From: Methanosphaera stadtmanae
Lineage (GTDB): Archaea; Methanobacteriota; Methanobacteria; Methanobacteriales; Methanobacteriaceae
Direction: 5' to 3'
Assembly: GCA_015062805.1 (NCBI GenBank)
Contig: SUTQ01000021.1
Span: forward strand, 1-37,498
DNA: 37,498 nucleotides
Each line of letters starts with the position of its first letter. Position 1 is the first letter of the stretch. The notes under the pieces are model-generated. The model made no database searches, was not told the origin of the DNA, and saw only the letters and a list, made by a program, of their open reading frames with translations. The position numbers were made by a program, and so were the translations under genes. Positions 1 through 8,317 of the stretch are shown here, piece by piece.

Positions 1-243
1 ATTATTAATCCATTTTTTTTCTTTTTTTAAAATGTAAAAATATGTTATTAAATAACTATTTATGATAATTATAATTTTATTTAATTATTTACCTTAAATT
101 TTAATCCAGATATAACTATAAAATCGTGTAAATATTATTTTTCTTGTTTAAAAATATAATTATTTTCAAAAAATTATTTAATCAAATTATTAAATCCATT
201 TCGAATTTTTAATCCATCACAACGCTTTTTGTATTAATTATTT

Positions 244-262
244 TAAAGTAACCTTTATATAT
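244..262 (+). promoter_or_regulatory. Candidate archaeal promoter for the 73-aa gene
   Basis: A TATA-like stretch (TTTATATA at 254-261) follows AAAGTAACC. It lies about 65-70 bases before the ATG at 325, which would put a transcription start near 285. This is seen by eye in an AT-rich background, so the box could be chance. Confidence 0.35.
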
Positions 263-324
263 TAAAAGATTTATATTAAATTTGGCAAAGATAAATAAAT
301 AAAAATTCAATCATAGGAGTGATT

Positions 325-546
325 ATGATGGTAATCAATGCAAAAAAAATTCTTTCATTAGGTTTAGGAAAAAAATTTGGATTTTTATTAACAATCCAGA
401 ACATAAAATTGGCAATGGTAATGTTTGACAAATTAACTAGACATTTAGATGATTTGGAAGAAAAAGGACATATCGGATCATGGAATTCCGGTAAGAAATT
501 TAAATTGATTAAAAAAATAAATTCAAAAATAATTTCATTTATATAA
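325..546 (+). CDS. Small basic protein of unknown function (73 aa)
   Basis: I do not recognise this protein. AGGAG at 315-319 sits 5 bases before ATG 325 and 8 bases before a second ATG at 328. The GTG at 319 overlaps the ribosome binding site and is therefore not the start. The product is lysine-rich, with a moderately hydrophobic N-terminal half, a short acidic stretch (DDLEEKG) in the middle and a basic tail. There is no clear signal peptide or metal motif. It reads in the same direction as the secreted protein that starts 25 bases downstream and may be co-transcribed with it. It could be a real small gene or the remnant of a longer one; the good ribosome binding site favours a real gene. 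Confidence 0.5.
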   Translation: MMVINAKKILSLGLGKKFGFLLTIQNIKLAMVMFDKLTRHLDDLEEKGHIGSWNSGKKFKLIKKINSKIISFI

Positions 547-571
547 GATTAACATAATATGATGAGATAAA

Positions 572-1057
572 ATGTATGTTAAAAGAATGAATATTCTTAT
601 AGTATTTGCCTTATCTACAATTATTTTAACTGGATTTGTAAGTGCACTTAATATTAATCAGAGTTGTGGTGCAGATTTAGAAAGGGGAATTGTAATTGAA
701 GATATAGAATTTAATATTCCTGATGGATATGAAAAAAATAATTCAAAAAGCATTGTAAATCAAACAAACACTACTGGTAATATGAGTTTTGTATTAAATC
801 AGGAAACATTTACCAACCCTGATAATAGTGAAATAACAATATCAATAGTTGATTATAATGATTTTGATGTAGATGCAGAATCTCTTAAAAAAATATGTGA
901 GGATGCTGATAATAAAACGTTAATGGGATATCCTGGTTACATAAGCAATAAAGACAGTTACTCCCAGTTTACTTATGCATTTAACAATAAGGCAGTTTCT
1001 ATCAGAGCCCCAAATGAAGATTTAATTAATCAAATATTAGTAGTGGAAGATGCATAA
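572..1057 (+). CDS. Secreted small protein, FNIPDGY family (161 aa)
   Basis: An N-terminal signal peptide spans about residues 1-25: a basic start, a hydrophobic core and FVSA before the likely cleavage point. The mature part is acidic and Asn-rich, so it probably acts outside the membrane. It carries EFNIPDGY soon after the signal and a C-terminal SIRAPNEDLINQI. The gene at 7002 has the same layout, with FNIPDGY and VYISAPDEDTLSQVI, so the two are paralogues. Small exported proteins of this form recur in Methanobacteriaceae, but I know of no assigned function. The ribosome binding site is weak (GATGAG at 561-566); ATG 587 is an alternative start that would still leave a signal peptide. A T-run at 1062-1071 follows the stop and probably ends transcription before the convergent SMR gene. 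Confidence 0.7.
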   Translation: MYVKRMNILIVFALSTIILTGFVSALNINQSCGADLERGIVIEDIEFNIPDGYEKNNSKSIVNQTNTTGNMSFVLNQETFTNPDNSEITISIVDYNDFDVDAESLKKICEDADNKTLMGYPGYISNKDSYSQFTYAFNNKAVSIRAPNEDLINQILVVEDA

Positions 1058-1061
1058 CCAC

Positions 1062-1071
1062 TCTTTTTTTT
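1062..1071 (+). terminator. T-run terminator after the secreted protein gene
   Basis: CTCTTTTTTTTTATAA lies within 15 bases of the TAA at 1055-1057, and further T-rich sequence runs to about 1100. Archaeal transcription commonly ends at oligo-T tracts. The site lies between convergent genes. Confidence 0.45.
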
Positions 1072-1112
1072 ATAATTATTTTTATTTTTAATTTATTCTA
1101 CTGTTTATAAAA

Positions 1113-1445
1113 TTACTGAACTCCCATTTTTGAAAATACATTTAGTACTACTACACCACTAATTATAAGTAAAAATCCTATTATTGCTGCCCAATCCGGT
1201 GTTTGTTTAAATGCAAAAATACCAATTAATGTTACAAGCACTATACCTAATGCGGACCATATAGCATATGCAATACCAACAGGTACTGTTTTAAGACAGA
1301 CACTCAAACAATAAATTGATGCCAAGTATAATACAAGCGATCCTATAGCTGGTAAAATCTTATTAAAACCATCAGAAAGATTTAATAAGGAGGTTGCTAA
1401 AGTTTCAAATATAATTGCCAATAAAAGATAAATTAAATTATTCAA
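1113..1445 (-). CDS. Small multidrug resistance (SMR/EmrE-type) efflux protein
   Basis: A 110-residue, four-helix membrane protein of the EmrE/QacC type, which exports lipophilic cations or guanidinium-like substrates in exchange for protons as a dimer. The length matches EmrE and the key residues fall at EmrE positions: the proton/substrate glutamate E14 (IIFETLATSLL), Y40, and Y60 and W63 within the family motif GIAYAIWSALGIV. The start is TTG at 1443-1445, with AGGTG (1454-1458) 8 bases upstream; there is no better ATG. Substrate cannot be told from sequence: the drug-exporter and guanidinium-exporter (Gdx) subfamilies are both possible, although the Y60/W63 context looks EmrE-like. It stands alone, convergent with the upstream secreted protein. 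A palindrome between its TATA region and its start suggests repressor control. Confidence 0.93.
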   Translation of the reverse strand: MNNLIYLLLAIIFETLATSLLNLSDGFNKILPAIGSLVLYLASIYCLSVCLKTVPVGIAYAIWSALGIVLVTLIGIFAFKQTPDWAAIIGFLLIISGVVVLNVFSKMGVQ

Positions 1446-1484
1446 TTATAACACACCTTTTTTATTATTTAAATTTTTCATGTA

Positions 1485-1499
1485 TATTCAATTTGAATA
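1485..1499 (-). promoter_or_regulatory. 15-bp palindrome, candidate operator of the SMR gene
   Basis: TATTCAATTTGAATA is a perfect 7-bp inverted repeat around one central base. On the minus strand it abuts a TATA-like stretch (AGTATATTTTA, about 1499-1509) and lies 40 bases upstream of the TTG start, where a bound repressor would block transcription initiation. The protein that binds it is unknown. Confidence 0.4.
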
Positions 1500-1509
1500 A
1501 AATATACTC

Positions 1510-2015
1510 TATTTAACTTTTTAATTTTTTTTAAATTTGTATTTGCTGATTTAATACTATTCTGTTTCAAAGCTTAACCTAATAATAGTAATATTTTATT
1601 ATCAATATATTCTTAGTTTAAAGTAAAAATATTTATATTTTTAATAAAAATAAGCAAATAATCTCTTTAATAAAAAAATAACAGAGTATTTACAATTAAT
1701 CTAACGTTATTTATTAATAACTACCATATTGTTTTGATTTATAAATTTGAACACTAACAACTAATGAAACAGAAAAATTAATTAACTATCATTAGATTCC
1801 TTATAAAAAGGGCATTGATACAAGTAACAAAGACACATATGCTGATGTAAATCAGAAAAAACTAGTAAGTTTAATATGAATTGGATATATTGAGTATAAT
1901 GATTTTAGTCTTAGGTTATGATATCTGGAAATTCAATAGTTTTTCAATCATGGTTTAACTACAAACATTCTTTTTCTTTTTTTATAATTTTTTGAAGAAT
2001 ATTTAATCTCGAATT
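1510..2015. other. Gene-free AT-rich stretch
   Basis: No gene can be supported here. A short open stretch on the plus strand near 1810-1880 is less AT-rich and could be debris of a coding sequence, but it has stops soon after and matches no family I recognise. The rest is A/T tracts and the T-rich tail downstream of the DUF2085 gene. Confidence 0.5.
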
Positions 2016-2354
2016 TTAAAGGATATAATATATAATAATCAACTTCAAAAATTTGACAATTATCATTAATCCAATACCACCTAATATACCTGTGATGAAT
2101 CTTAGAATATTATTGCTTTCTCTAAGTTCAAAAAATTGGGTCAATCCATCCAGAAAAGCAGGAACACATAACAATACACCAAATAATACATATTCTGGAG
2201 TATAAACTATTGGAACAAAATAAGCATAAACTGTATATAAGATTATTGTTGTATAAAAACCTGTACATCTTGCACAAACTGGAAATTGATGTCCCTTAAT
2301 GAAAAATGAACGTTCCGGTTTTCTATGGCATAACAGATTTAAAAGATTCATCAT
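2016..2354 (-). CDS. DUF2085 family membrane protein
   Basis: The N-terminus carries the DUF2085 signature: CHRKPERSF, then GHQFPVCARCTGFY, whose three cysteines and histidines look like a metal or redox site next to the membrane. About three hydrophobic segments follow, with FLDGLTQFF and SNNILRFITG between them, also typical of the family. The 112 aa length is normal. Function is not established; family members are short integral membrane proteins common in archaea and Firmicutes. Two adjacent ATGs (2352-2354 and 2349-2351) follow AAGGGAT, and the first is taken. It lies downstream of, and in the same direction as, the zinc-ribbon protein at 2446, with a 91-base gap. Confidence 0.85.
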   Translation of the reverse strand: MMNLLNLLCHRKPERSFFIKGHQFPVCARCTGFYTTIILYTVYAYFVPIVYTPEYVLFGVLLCVPAFLDGLTQFFELRESNNILRFITGILGGIGLMIIVKFLKLIIIYYIL

Positions 2355-2445
2355 AATCCCTTTTAATATTAATCTTAAAAATAACTCATTTTACTCAAAT
2401 TTTCTAGAAATGTAAAAAAAATAAGAAAAAAATAATTGTTAAGAG

Positions 2446-3324
2446 CTATTGTAAAATAGCCCCATACATTGAAGGAACTGTATAAGTACCGCCGCTTGTA
2501 GTTTTATATGTGTAACTACCAGCACAAACACCATATACGGTTACCCAATCATCTTCAACGAATTTTGTATTATTATAATATTCTACATATGCAAGTTGAT
2601 TATAATCGTCATTTACATACATTAACATATAATTTCCATTAGGATTTCCTTCAGAAATTTGCATAATTCTACCCTGAAGTTTTATATTATCCCCATAATA
2701 CCTGTCAGGATTCTTATTTAATTCCTTATAACTGATTTCCTTACAATCCGATTTACTGAATGAATCGAATACATTTCCATATGAATTAGTATTATAACTG
2801 TTATCTGAAGGTAATGAACCTTTATCTCCAATACCACCCATAAGGGAACTTATTACCAATATACCAATACAACATATGACAATAAAACCGATAATTTTTA
2901 TTGGTAATGATAAACCGGATATCTTATCAAAAATTGATCCGTTTGAGTTATTGTTATTGTAATTGGTATTTTGCTGTTGATTATTAGTTTGAGGTATGTT
3001 ATTTACACGTTGTTGATTATTAACTTGTGGCTGGTTATTCACACGTGGATTTTTATAAACATGTTCCCGTTCATCAATACGGCGAGGATCATTACTTCCT
3101 CTTGATTGATTAGTTGGTCTTTGATTATTTACTTGTGGCTGATTGCTGACATGTTGAGTTTCATCAATACGACGAGGGTCGTTATTAACTCGAGAATCAT
3201 TATTTTGTTGCTGGCTTTTGCCTAGTTGAAAATCATAAATGGAACCACTTAATGACTTTCCACAATCTGAACAAAATTTGCTCTTATCATCATTCATGCA
3301 TCCACAGTTTGGACATTGAATCAT
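2446..3324 (-). CDS. Zinc-ribbon membrane protein with C-terminal OB-like domain (292 aa)
   Basis: Order of parts: a short N-terminal zinc ribbon (C4, C7, C18, C21); a long Gln/Asn-rich low-complexity linker (about 35-130); one transmembrane helix (about 142-164); and an external domain from about residue 195. The linker contains internal repeats (NDPRRIDE at 48-55 and 78-85; QPQVNN twice). The last part begins ISYKELNKNPDRYYGDNIKL followed by GRIMQI, the usual opening of the OB-fold tRNA_anti-like domain in exported proteins, and continues with VTVYGVC. The likely topology is ribbon inside and OB-fold outside. Function is unknown; a role at the cell surface is an inference. GGTGA at 3329-3333 lies 4 bases before the ATG. 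Two other proteins in the window (7681, 8318) have the same ribbon-plus-helix start but different outer domains. Confidence 0.8.
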   Translation of the reverse strand: MIQCPNCGCMNDDKSKFCSDCGKSLSGSIYDFQLGKSQQQNNDSRVNNDPRRIDETQHVSNQPQVNNQRPTNQSRGSNDPRRIDEREHVYKNPRVNNQPQVNNQQRVNNIPQTNNQQQNTNYNNNNSNGSIFDKISGLSLPIKIIGFIVICCIGILVISSLMGGIGDKGSLPSDNSYNTNSYGNVFDSFSKSDCKEISYKELNKNPDRYYGDNIKLQGRIMQISEGNPNGNYMLMYVNDDYNQLAYVEYYNNTKFVEDDWVTVYGVCAGSYTYKTTSGGTYTVPSMYGAILQ

Positions 3325-3747
3325 ATTTTCACCAAATCCTCATATTAATATGATAATTTAATTTAATCGATTAATTGTTTATTAAACATAAAATTAACAG
3401 CAATTTAATATTTTCAAGTAATATTAACTAGAACTATTAAATTTATACTAATAATTATATTTTTCTTATTTATATTATAAAAAATATTGTTTTAATTAAT
3501 GATGTTGAAAAATTTTGTACCAATTATTAGAATTTGAATATTTTCAGATGATAAACTTTTTGACATTTTATTTCAACTGCACTTTTTTATTATCTTACTG
3601 AAACTGATATACCAGAAGTTTATAAATTAACTTTAACATTTAAATCAACAATCTTATTTTTTTTTGGAATATTTTTTTTATTAATATTACTAATTTTTAC
3701 TATAAATGGATAAATTTATTGATAAAAATATATAAACTGGAATATTT
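3325..3747. other. Intergenic region between divergent genes
   Basis: AT-rich and without a supportable gene. It must hold promoters for the zinc-ribbon gene (minus) and the TPR gene (plus). No strong inverted repeat was seen. Confidence 0.5.
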
Positions 3748-3768
3748 TTAAATATATTTAAATATAAT
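3748..3768 (+). promoter_or_regulatory. Candidate TATA region for the TPR gene
   Basis: TTTAAATATATTTAAATAT lies about 55-70 bases upstream of ATG 3819, giving a start of transcription near 3785-3790. A second TATA-like site (TTTATATG, 3781-3788) is closer. The background is AT-rich, so confidence is limited. Confidence 0.35.
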
Positions 3769-3818
3769 AAAATCCAAAAATTTATATGTAGACTAATAAA
3801 ACAAAAAAAGTGATTTTT

Positions 3819-6104
3819 ATGAAACAGATTAATCAATTAATTAAAGAAACAAAAAAATATTTAACAAAATACGATTATGATAAAGTTATAGAATTATGTG
3901 ATAAAATATTGGCAATTGATAATACATCCTATTTTGGGCTGCGATTTAAAGGTATATCCTATTATCAAACAGGTAAATACAAGGTTGCACTGGAATACTA
4001 TGAAAAATTATATGAATTATCTCATGATAATGATCTGATAAATTCAATGGTCTTTCTAAATGAAAAAATAGGAAACTATGATGAAGCTTTGAAATTGTAT
4101 GAAAAATTTCCTAAAATAGATTATACATTCAATAAAATCAAACGCTTATTAACAAAAATGAAAAATTTCCAATTAATTATTGATGAATATAACAATAAAA
4201 TAAATGAATTAAATGTCTTGGAAAAGACTCCTGGAAATACCAAACGAAAAATTGTTTTACTTGAAGAAAAAGGAGTATTCCAGTACAGAAATGGAGAATA
4301 TAATTCCGCATATGAAAGTATTAAAGAAGCATCAGTTTTATACAATGCTATTGATTATAAAAATAGTTATCATCATGAAAAACTTATCGAATGGTATGAT
4401 ATGGTAAGTGAATACTTAGAAAAATATCAGAATCCTGAGGATTTTTTCAATGAACTTTTTAATTTAGAAGCAAATAGTGAACTATGGTATGCTAAGATAA
4501 ATTATAGGTTTTCACAGTATGAAGATTCATTAGTATTTTGTGACCTGTTATTAGAATTATATTCAGATAATATTGATTTGCTTCGTGTATGTGCTCTTAA
4601 ATCAAAACAAATTGATGATGATTATTCCTTAAATTGCTGGAATATGATTTTAGAAATTGACCCTGAAAATGTTGAAGCCATTAGAGAAATTCTGGACATA
4701 TATTCATATCAGTTCAGTAAGGACAAGTCATTAAATCTGATTAATCAAAAGTTATACATTGATGAAATTAAAATGGAATTGTTAGAACGTAAAATAAGAC
4801 TATTGGAAAGTATGACTTTGTTTGACGAAGCAATAACTGTTTATGATGAATATTTATCAATTGAAAATGAAGATGACGGTTATGTTAATCAATTAAGCAT
4901 ATATGATAAAATGAGGTGTATGGAACAAAAATCTTTGGAATTATACCTGGATAATAATCTTGTAGTATCATACAATGTTTTAAAGGAAGTTTATAACATA
5001 TATGAAAAGACAAGAGATTCTGATAATCATAGTAACATGAATTCATATATGGATGACTGGTATAATATCATTCTAAAGAAATCAATAGATAAATCAAATG
5101 ATGATCAATATATTTTCTTTAAAGAATTTTACGAAGTCAACAATAAAACACTTGAATTATGGATAGAAAAAATAAAGTTTTTAATTCATTGGAAACATTT
5201 CGGAAATCCTATTACTTACTGTAATATCTTATTAAATAAAAATGAAAACAACGTTCAATTGCTGGATACAAAAGCGTATGTCTATTATAGAACAGGTAGG
5301 CTAAACAAGGCATTGGATATATACAATAAGGTATTAAAGTTGGACGTTGAAAATGATGAAGCTAAAAACTATAAATTTAACATATTGGTACAAAAACACA
5401 GGTATATGAAATCCTACAGATTATTAAAAAGCATGAATGTAGATTACTCCATAGTTAACCATAACTTATTAACTTTGGCAAATGCACTACTAAAATATAG
5501 AAAATATGAGGAAGCATTATATGTTTATGAATGTATATTTTCATTAATCGGACGTATAGATACTATTGATAAAATCAAGTTCCTTCAAAATAAAACCGGA
5601 CAGACTGAAAAACTTCATAATTCCCCATATTATATGAATTGGATAGAATTGATCAATTATAAATATGAATCTGATAACACTTGTCCGAAGTGTGGAAATA
5701 AATTAACAAAAATCATATATGGATACCCTACTCCAGAAACAATGAAAAGCGCCGATAAAGGTGAAATAATGTTGGGTGGATGCTGTGTAAGTGATGATAG
5801 TCCTACACATTACTGTAAAAAATGCAATAGTTATGTTCATATGGGTACATACAACATTGACATTAGCAAAAACGATAAAGAACTATCATATTATACAAGA
5901 AGAAATATACATTGGATTACACGAATGATAATGAATAATCCTAAAAATAATATTAAACAAATTGAAAAAGCAGGATTAAAAAGGGGAATTGATCATCAGG
6001 AAATAGTTAAGTTTATTGAAAAACTTGTAGATATAAATCATATTAAACAAGATGAAAATCATCTTCATTTGGTGAATTATAAAAAAAATAATAGCTGGAT
6101 GTGA
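3819..6104 (+). CDS. TPR protein with C-terminal zinc ribbon and winged-helix-like end (761 aa)
   Basis: The start is ATG 3819, preceded by AAAGTGAT (3806-3813); the GTG at 3810 is part of that binding site. Most of the protein is tetratricopeptide-like helical repeats, clearest at about residues 18-75 (YDKVIELCDKIL, then YYQTGKYKVALEYYEKLY) and 477-525 (AYVYYRTGRLNKALDIY). Next comes a zinc ribbon with C622/C625 and C666/C669, split by a loop with a GGCC pair. The last ~50 residues (IEKAGLKRGIDHQEIVKFIE, then HLHLV) look like the winged helix seen at the end of archaeal MCM and similar proteins; this is an inference. There is no signal peptide or membrane segment, so it is cytoplasmic. Its stop lies 4 bases before the next gene, implying one transcript. 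Its C-terminal half is paralogous to the broken gene at 17380-18747. Confidence 0.8.
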   Translation: MKQINQLIKETKKYLTKYDYDKVIELCDKILAIDNTSYFGLRFKGISYYQTGKYKVALEYYEKLYELSHDNDLINSMVFLNEKIGNYDEALKLYEKFPKIDYTFNKIKRLLTKMKNFQLIIDEYNNKINELNVLEKTPGNTKRKIVLLEEKGVFQYRNGEYNSAYESIKEASVLYNAIDYKNSYHHEKLIEWYDMVSEYLEKYQNPEDFFNELFNLEANSELWYAKINYRFSQYEDSLVFCDLLLELYSDNIDLLRVCALKSKQIDDDYSLNCWNMILEIDPENVEAIREILDIYSYQFSKDKSLNLINQKLYIDEIKMELLERKIRLLESMTLFDEAITVYDEYLSIENEDDGYVNQLSIYDKMRCMEQKSLELYLDNNLVVSYNVLKEVYNIYEKTRDSDNHSNMNSYMDDWYNIILKKSIDKSNDDQYIFFKEFYEVNNKTLELWIEKIKFLIHWKHFGNPITYCNILLNKNENNVQLLDTKAYVYYRTGRLNKALDIYNKVLKLDVENDEAKNYKFNILVQKHRYMKSYRLLKSMNVDYSIVNHNLLTLANALLKYRKYEEALYVYECIFSLIGRIDTIDKIKFLQNKTGQTEKLHNSPYYMNWIELINYKYESDNTCPKCGNKLTKIIYGYPTPETMKSADKGEIMLGGCCVSDDSPTHYCKKCNSYVHMGTYNIDISKNDKELSYYTRRNIHWITRMIMNNPKNNIKQIEKAGLKRGIDHQEIVKFIEKLVDINHIKQDENHLHLVNYKKNNSWM

Positions 6105-6108
6105 AAAT

Positions 6109-6726
6109 ATGAAAGGTGATATTTATAGTGGAAATGCATGTTTTCTGGTTAATTTTGAAGATGATAAAGAAATTAAGAATAATTTTATCAGTTACCTAGA
6201 AGATGAAGGATTTAGAAAAACCATTAGCACATATAATACAGGCCATTCCCATTGGCTATTTATAAACGTTAACAGTATGGTTTTTGGTGGTGGATACTGG
6301 AAACCTGTCAAACTTACTAGAACAATTATTGGTGAAAATCCGGATAATGCTTTTACAATTGAAGAATTTAAACATATCTGGAGCATATTAAAAAAATATC
6401 AGGATTATGATAAAGTTCAAAAAATAGATGTTTCAATGGTTAGTTGTGGTAATTCTTCTTTTTTAATCTATGCAGATGATCTTAAGGATAATGAAAAGGA
6501 TTTCTGGAATTACTTAAGAATAAACAAGTTTGAACCAATCGATAAATCCCCTAATTATTGGGGTTATATCTTAGTCAATGTAGACAGTATGCTTTTTACA
6601 ACTCGTCCTAATATCATATCATCTTACATGGGAAACCTTCCGGATACTGCATTGGACATTAAAGAATTTAAAGTTATTTGGGATATAATATCAAAACACA
6701 AAGAGACTTTCTGGAATAATCTATGA
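6109..6726 (+). CDS. Unknown protein made of two copies of one ~85-residue domain (205 aa)
   Basis: I do not recognise the family. The protein is an internal duplication. Residues 10-97 and 115-197 align, with WLFINVNSMVF (49-59) matching YILVNVDSMLF (153-163), and GENPDNAFTIEEFKHIW (75-91) matching GNLPDTALDIKEFKVIW (175-191). Each copy starts with a short hydrophobic strand (CFLVNF, SFLIYA) followed by an acidic helix. There is no signal peptide, membrane segment or cysteine cluster, so it is probably cytoplasmic. ATG 6109 starts 4 bases after the stop of the TPR gene, so translation is likely coupled and the two products may work together. AAAGGTGAT falls just inside the reading frame (6111-6119), but no in-frame ATG follows it at a useful distance. 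Confidence 0.75.
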   Translation: MKGDIYSGNACFLVNFEDDKEIKNNFISYLEDEGFRKTISTYNTGHSHWLFINVNSMVFGGGYWKPVKLTRTIIGENPDNAFTIEEFKHIWSILKKYQDYDKVQKIDVSMVSCGNSSFLIYADDLKDNEKDFWNYLRINKFEPIDKSPNYWGYILVNVDSMLFTTRPNIISSYMGNLPDTALDIKEFKVIWDIISKHKETFWNNL

Positions 6727-6945
6727 TTATTGATTAATTCCAAACATTTATATTTTAAAGTATTATGAAAGATATAAATGAAAAAACTATCATCTCCTTT
6801 TTATTTTTTAAGTATTATTTAATTTTTTATTCTCATTTCTTTTTACATTTTATTTAATTAACGATAATCATTTTTCATAAAAAGCATTATTTAAAAAAGT
6901 TTCTTTTAATAATATCAAATATTTTTTGAATACTGTTAATAAAAG

Positions 6946-6960
6946 TATTTAATATAATAC
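6946..6960 (+). promoter_or_regulatory. Candidate TATA region for the gene at 7002
   Basis: TATTTAATATAATAC lies about 45-55 bases upstream of ATG 7002, leaving room for a short leader that includes AGGTGA (6990-6995). Confidence 0.35.
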
Positions 6961-7001
6961 AAATAAATATAATATTACCTATGCAAGGTAGGTGAAGGAA
7001 A

Positions 7002-7457
7002 ATGAATAATAAAATAATAGCTATTTGCTTAATCTTGACAATGACCAGTCTTTCTTTAACAGCAATAGCTGCTAGTGATAGTTTAATAGAAACAGATAGT
7101 ACTTTAACTCTAAACGGTATAAATTTCAACATTCCTGATGGATATACCGTGGATAAAGCACAAACAAAATTGGATTATACTGTTGATAAATACAATAAGG
7201 CTTCAACATGTATTCTTAAAAATGGTGACAAAATGATAAACATTACCGTTGGTTACATAACAAACGGTGCTCAAATTACTGGATACGATAACATATATGG
7301 AACAAACAAAACCATATCAGGAGTTAATGGCTCTCTACTAACAGACAATACAAAAATCGAAAATAACGAAGTTGCTTTCTTACATCCATTAAGAGGTAAA
7401 AGTGTTTATATTTCAGCACCAGATGAAGATACATTAAGTCAAGTTATAGAAGAATAG
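7002..7457 (+). CDS. Secreted small protein, FNIPDGY family (151 aa)
   Basis: A strong signal peptide covers residues 1 to about 24 (basic start, hydrophobic core, AIAAS). The mature protein opens with TLTLNGINFNIPDGY and ends VYISAPDEDTLSQVIEE, both matching the protein at 572, so this is its paralogue. The middle region is Thr/Asn/Lys-rich with alternating hydrophobic residues, suggesting beta structure. It is probably exported and free or loosely attached, since there is no second membrane segment. AGGTGA at 6990-6995 lies 6 bases before the ATG, a textbook spacing. The gene stands alone, followed by a T-rich tract (about 7498-7512) that may act as terminator. Function is unknown. Confidence 0.75.
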   Translation: MNNKIIAICLILTMTSLSLTAIAASDSLIETDSTLTLNGINFNIPDGYTVDKAQTKLDYTVDKYNKASTCILKNGDKMINITVGYITNGAQITGYDNIYGTNKTISGVNGSLLTDNTKIENNEVAFLHPLRGKSVYISAPDEDTLSQVIEE

Positions 7458-7680
7458 TTTTAATCAATTAATCTCCCATTTATTAAAAAATCATTTTAAT
7501 TTTTTTTCCTTTTTAAAAAAAATGTTTATATAAACCATTCAATAGCATATATCAATTTTATAGTCAAAATGTTAAAAATTTTATTATAAATATCTATAAA
7601 ACATTGACAATTTAATTCTTATTATCCAAAGATATAAATAAAGAAATTAATATACTCTTTTTTAATGACAAGGTGTTTAA

Positions 7681-8273
7681 ATGATTTGTAATAATTGTGG
7701 TTTTGATAATATGGAAAATTCTAAATTTTGTCAAAAATGTGGAAATCCTTTAAATTATCAAAATATAAATAAGAATTCTATGTACTCACCTGGCAAGGAT
7801 AATCATTCATCCAACAATACTGTACTAATCATTTGTGCAACGTTAATTATCATTGTAGCTATAATTGCTGGAACATTTTTATTTTTAAATAATAATGGAA
7901 ATGCAGATTTAACTAATGAGAATCAAATTACGAACAGCGCTTTATTGAAGGTAAACACTGCATCGTTTTATTTGGATGGAAATCCTAATTCAGGTATTCC
8001 TGCAACGGTTAATGTTGGAAAAGAGTATTCTGGACAAAGTATGGAAATAATGACAACATATTCCCGTGAGGTTCTAATCTTAATAATCCTTCATCTTATG
8101 AAAATCATATAGTTGATGATGAGGGGAATATTCAAATAACAGAGTTTGCACCGATACCAAGATATCCTAATTACTGTCTTATAGAAATCAGATATAATAA
8201 TCAGACATATAAATTTGGATGTAACATGGAAAAACGTAAAGGTTCACAAACAAGTGTTCCTACACCTCTATGA
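7681..8273 (+). pseudogene. Frameshifted zinc-ribbon membrane protein
   Basis: The 5' part encodes a zinc ribbon (C3, C6, C17, C20), a transmembrane helix (about 48-70) and the start of an outer domain (SFYLDGNPNSG, then ATVNVGKEYSGQSMEI). The original frame ends at 8112, but from 8070 the -1 frame continues naturally (GSNLNNPSSYENHIVDDEGN and on to SVPTPL) with a stop at 8271-8273. The rebuilt protein aligns with its neighbour at 8318 along its whole length; for example TTYSR(D)GSNL matches VFYSNGGTRL. The lesion is a missing base between CGTGA and GGTTCT at about 8068-8071. No homopolymer or slippery heptamer is there, so decay or an assembly error is more likely than programmed shifting. 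AAGGTG (7670-7675) precedes ATG 7681. It is the tandem duplicate of the next gene, 44 bases away. Confidence 0.8.
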
Positions 8274-8317
8274 TTTTCTGTATTAACTTCTTATAATAGA
8301 ATTTTTTAGGTGATAAA

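Noticed and set aside
1-220. Repeated TTAATCCA words (5, 101, 209, plus a variant near 191)
   Set aside because: They are short, irregularly spaced and close to random expectation in such AT-rich DNA.
1800-1930. Possible gene remnant in the 1.5-2.0 kb gap
   Set aside because: A short readable stretch has no recognisable motif and is soon interrupted, so it was not annotated as a gene.
8060-8075. Programmed frameshift in the zinc-ribbon gene
   Set aside because: There is no slippery heptamer or homopolymer at the site, and the simplest explanation is one lost base.
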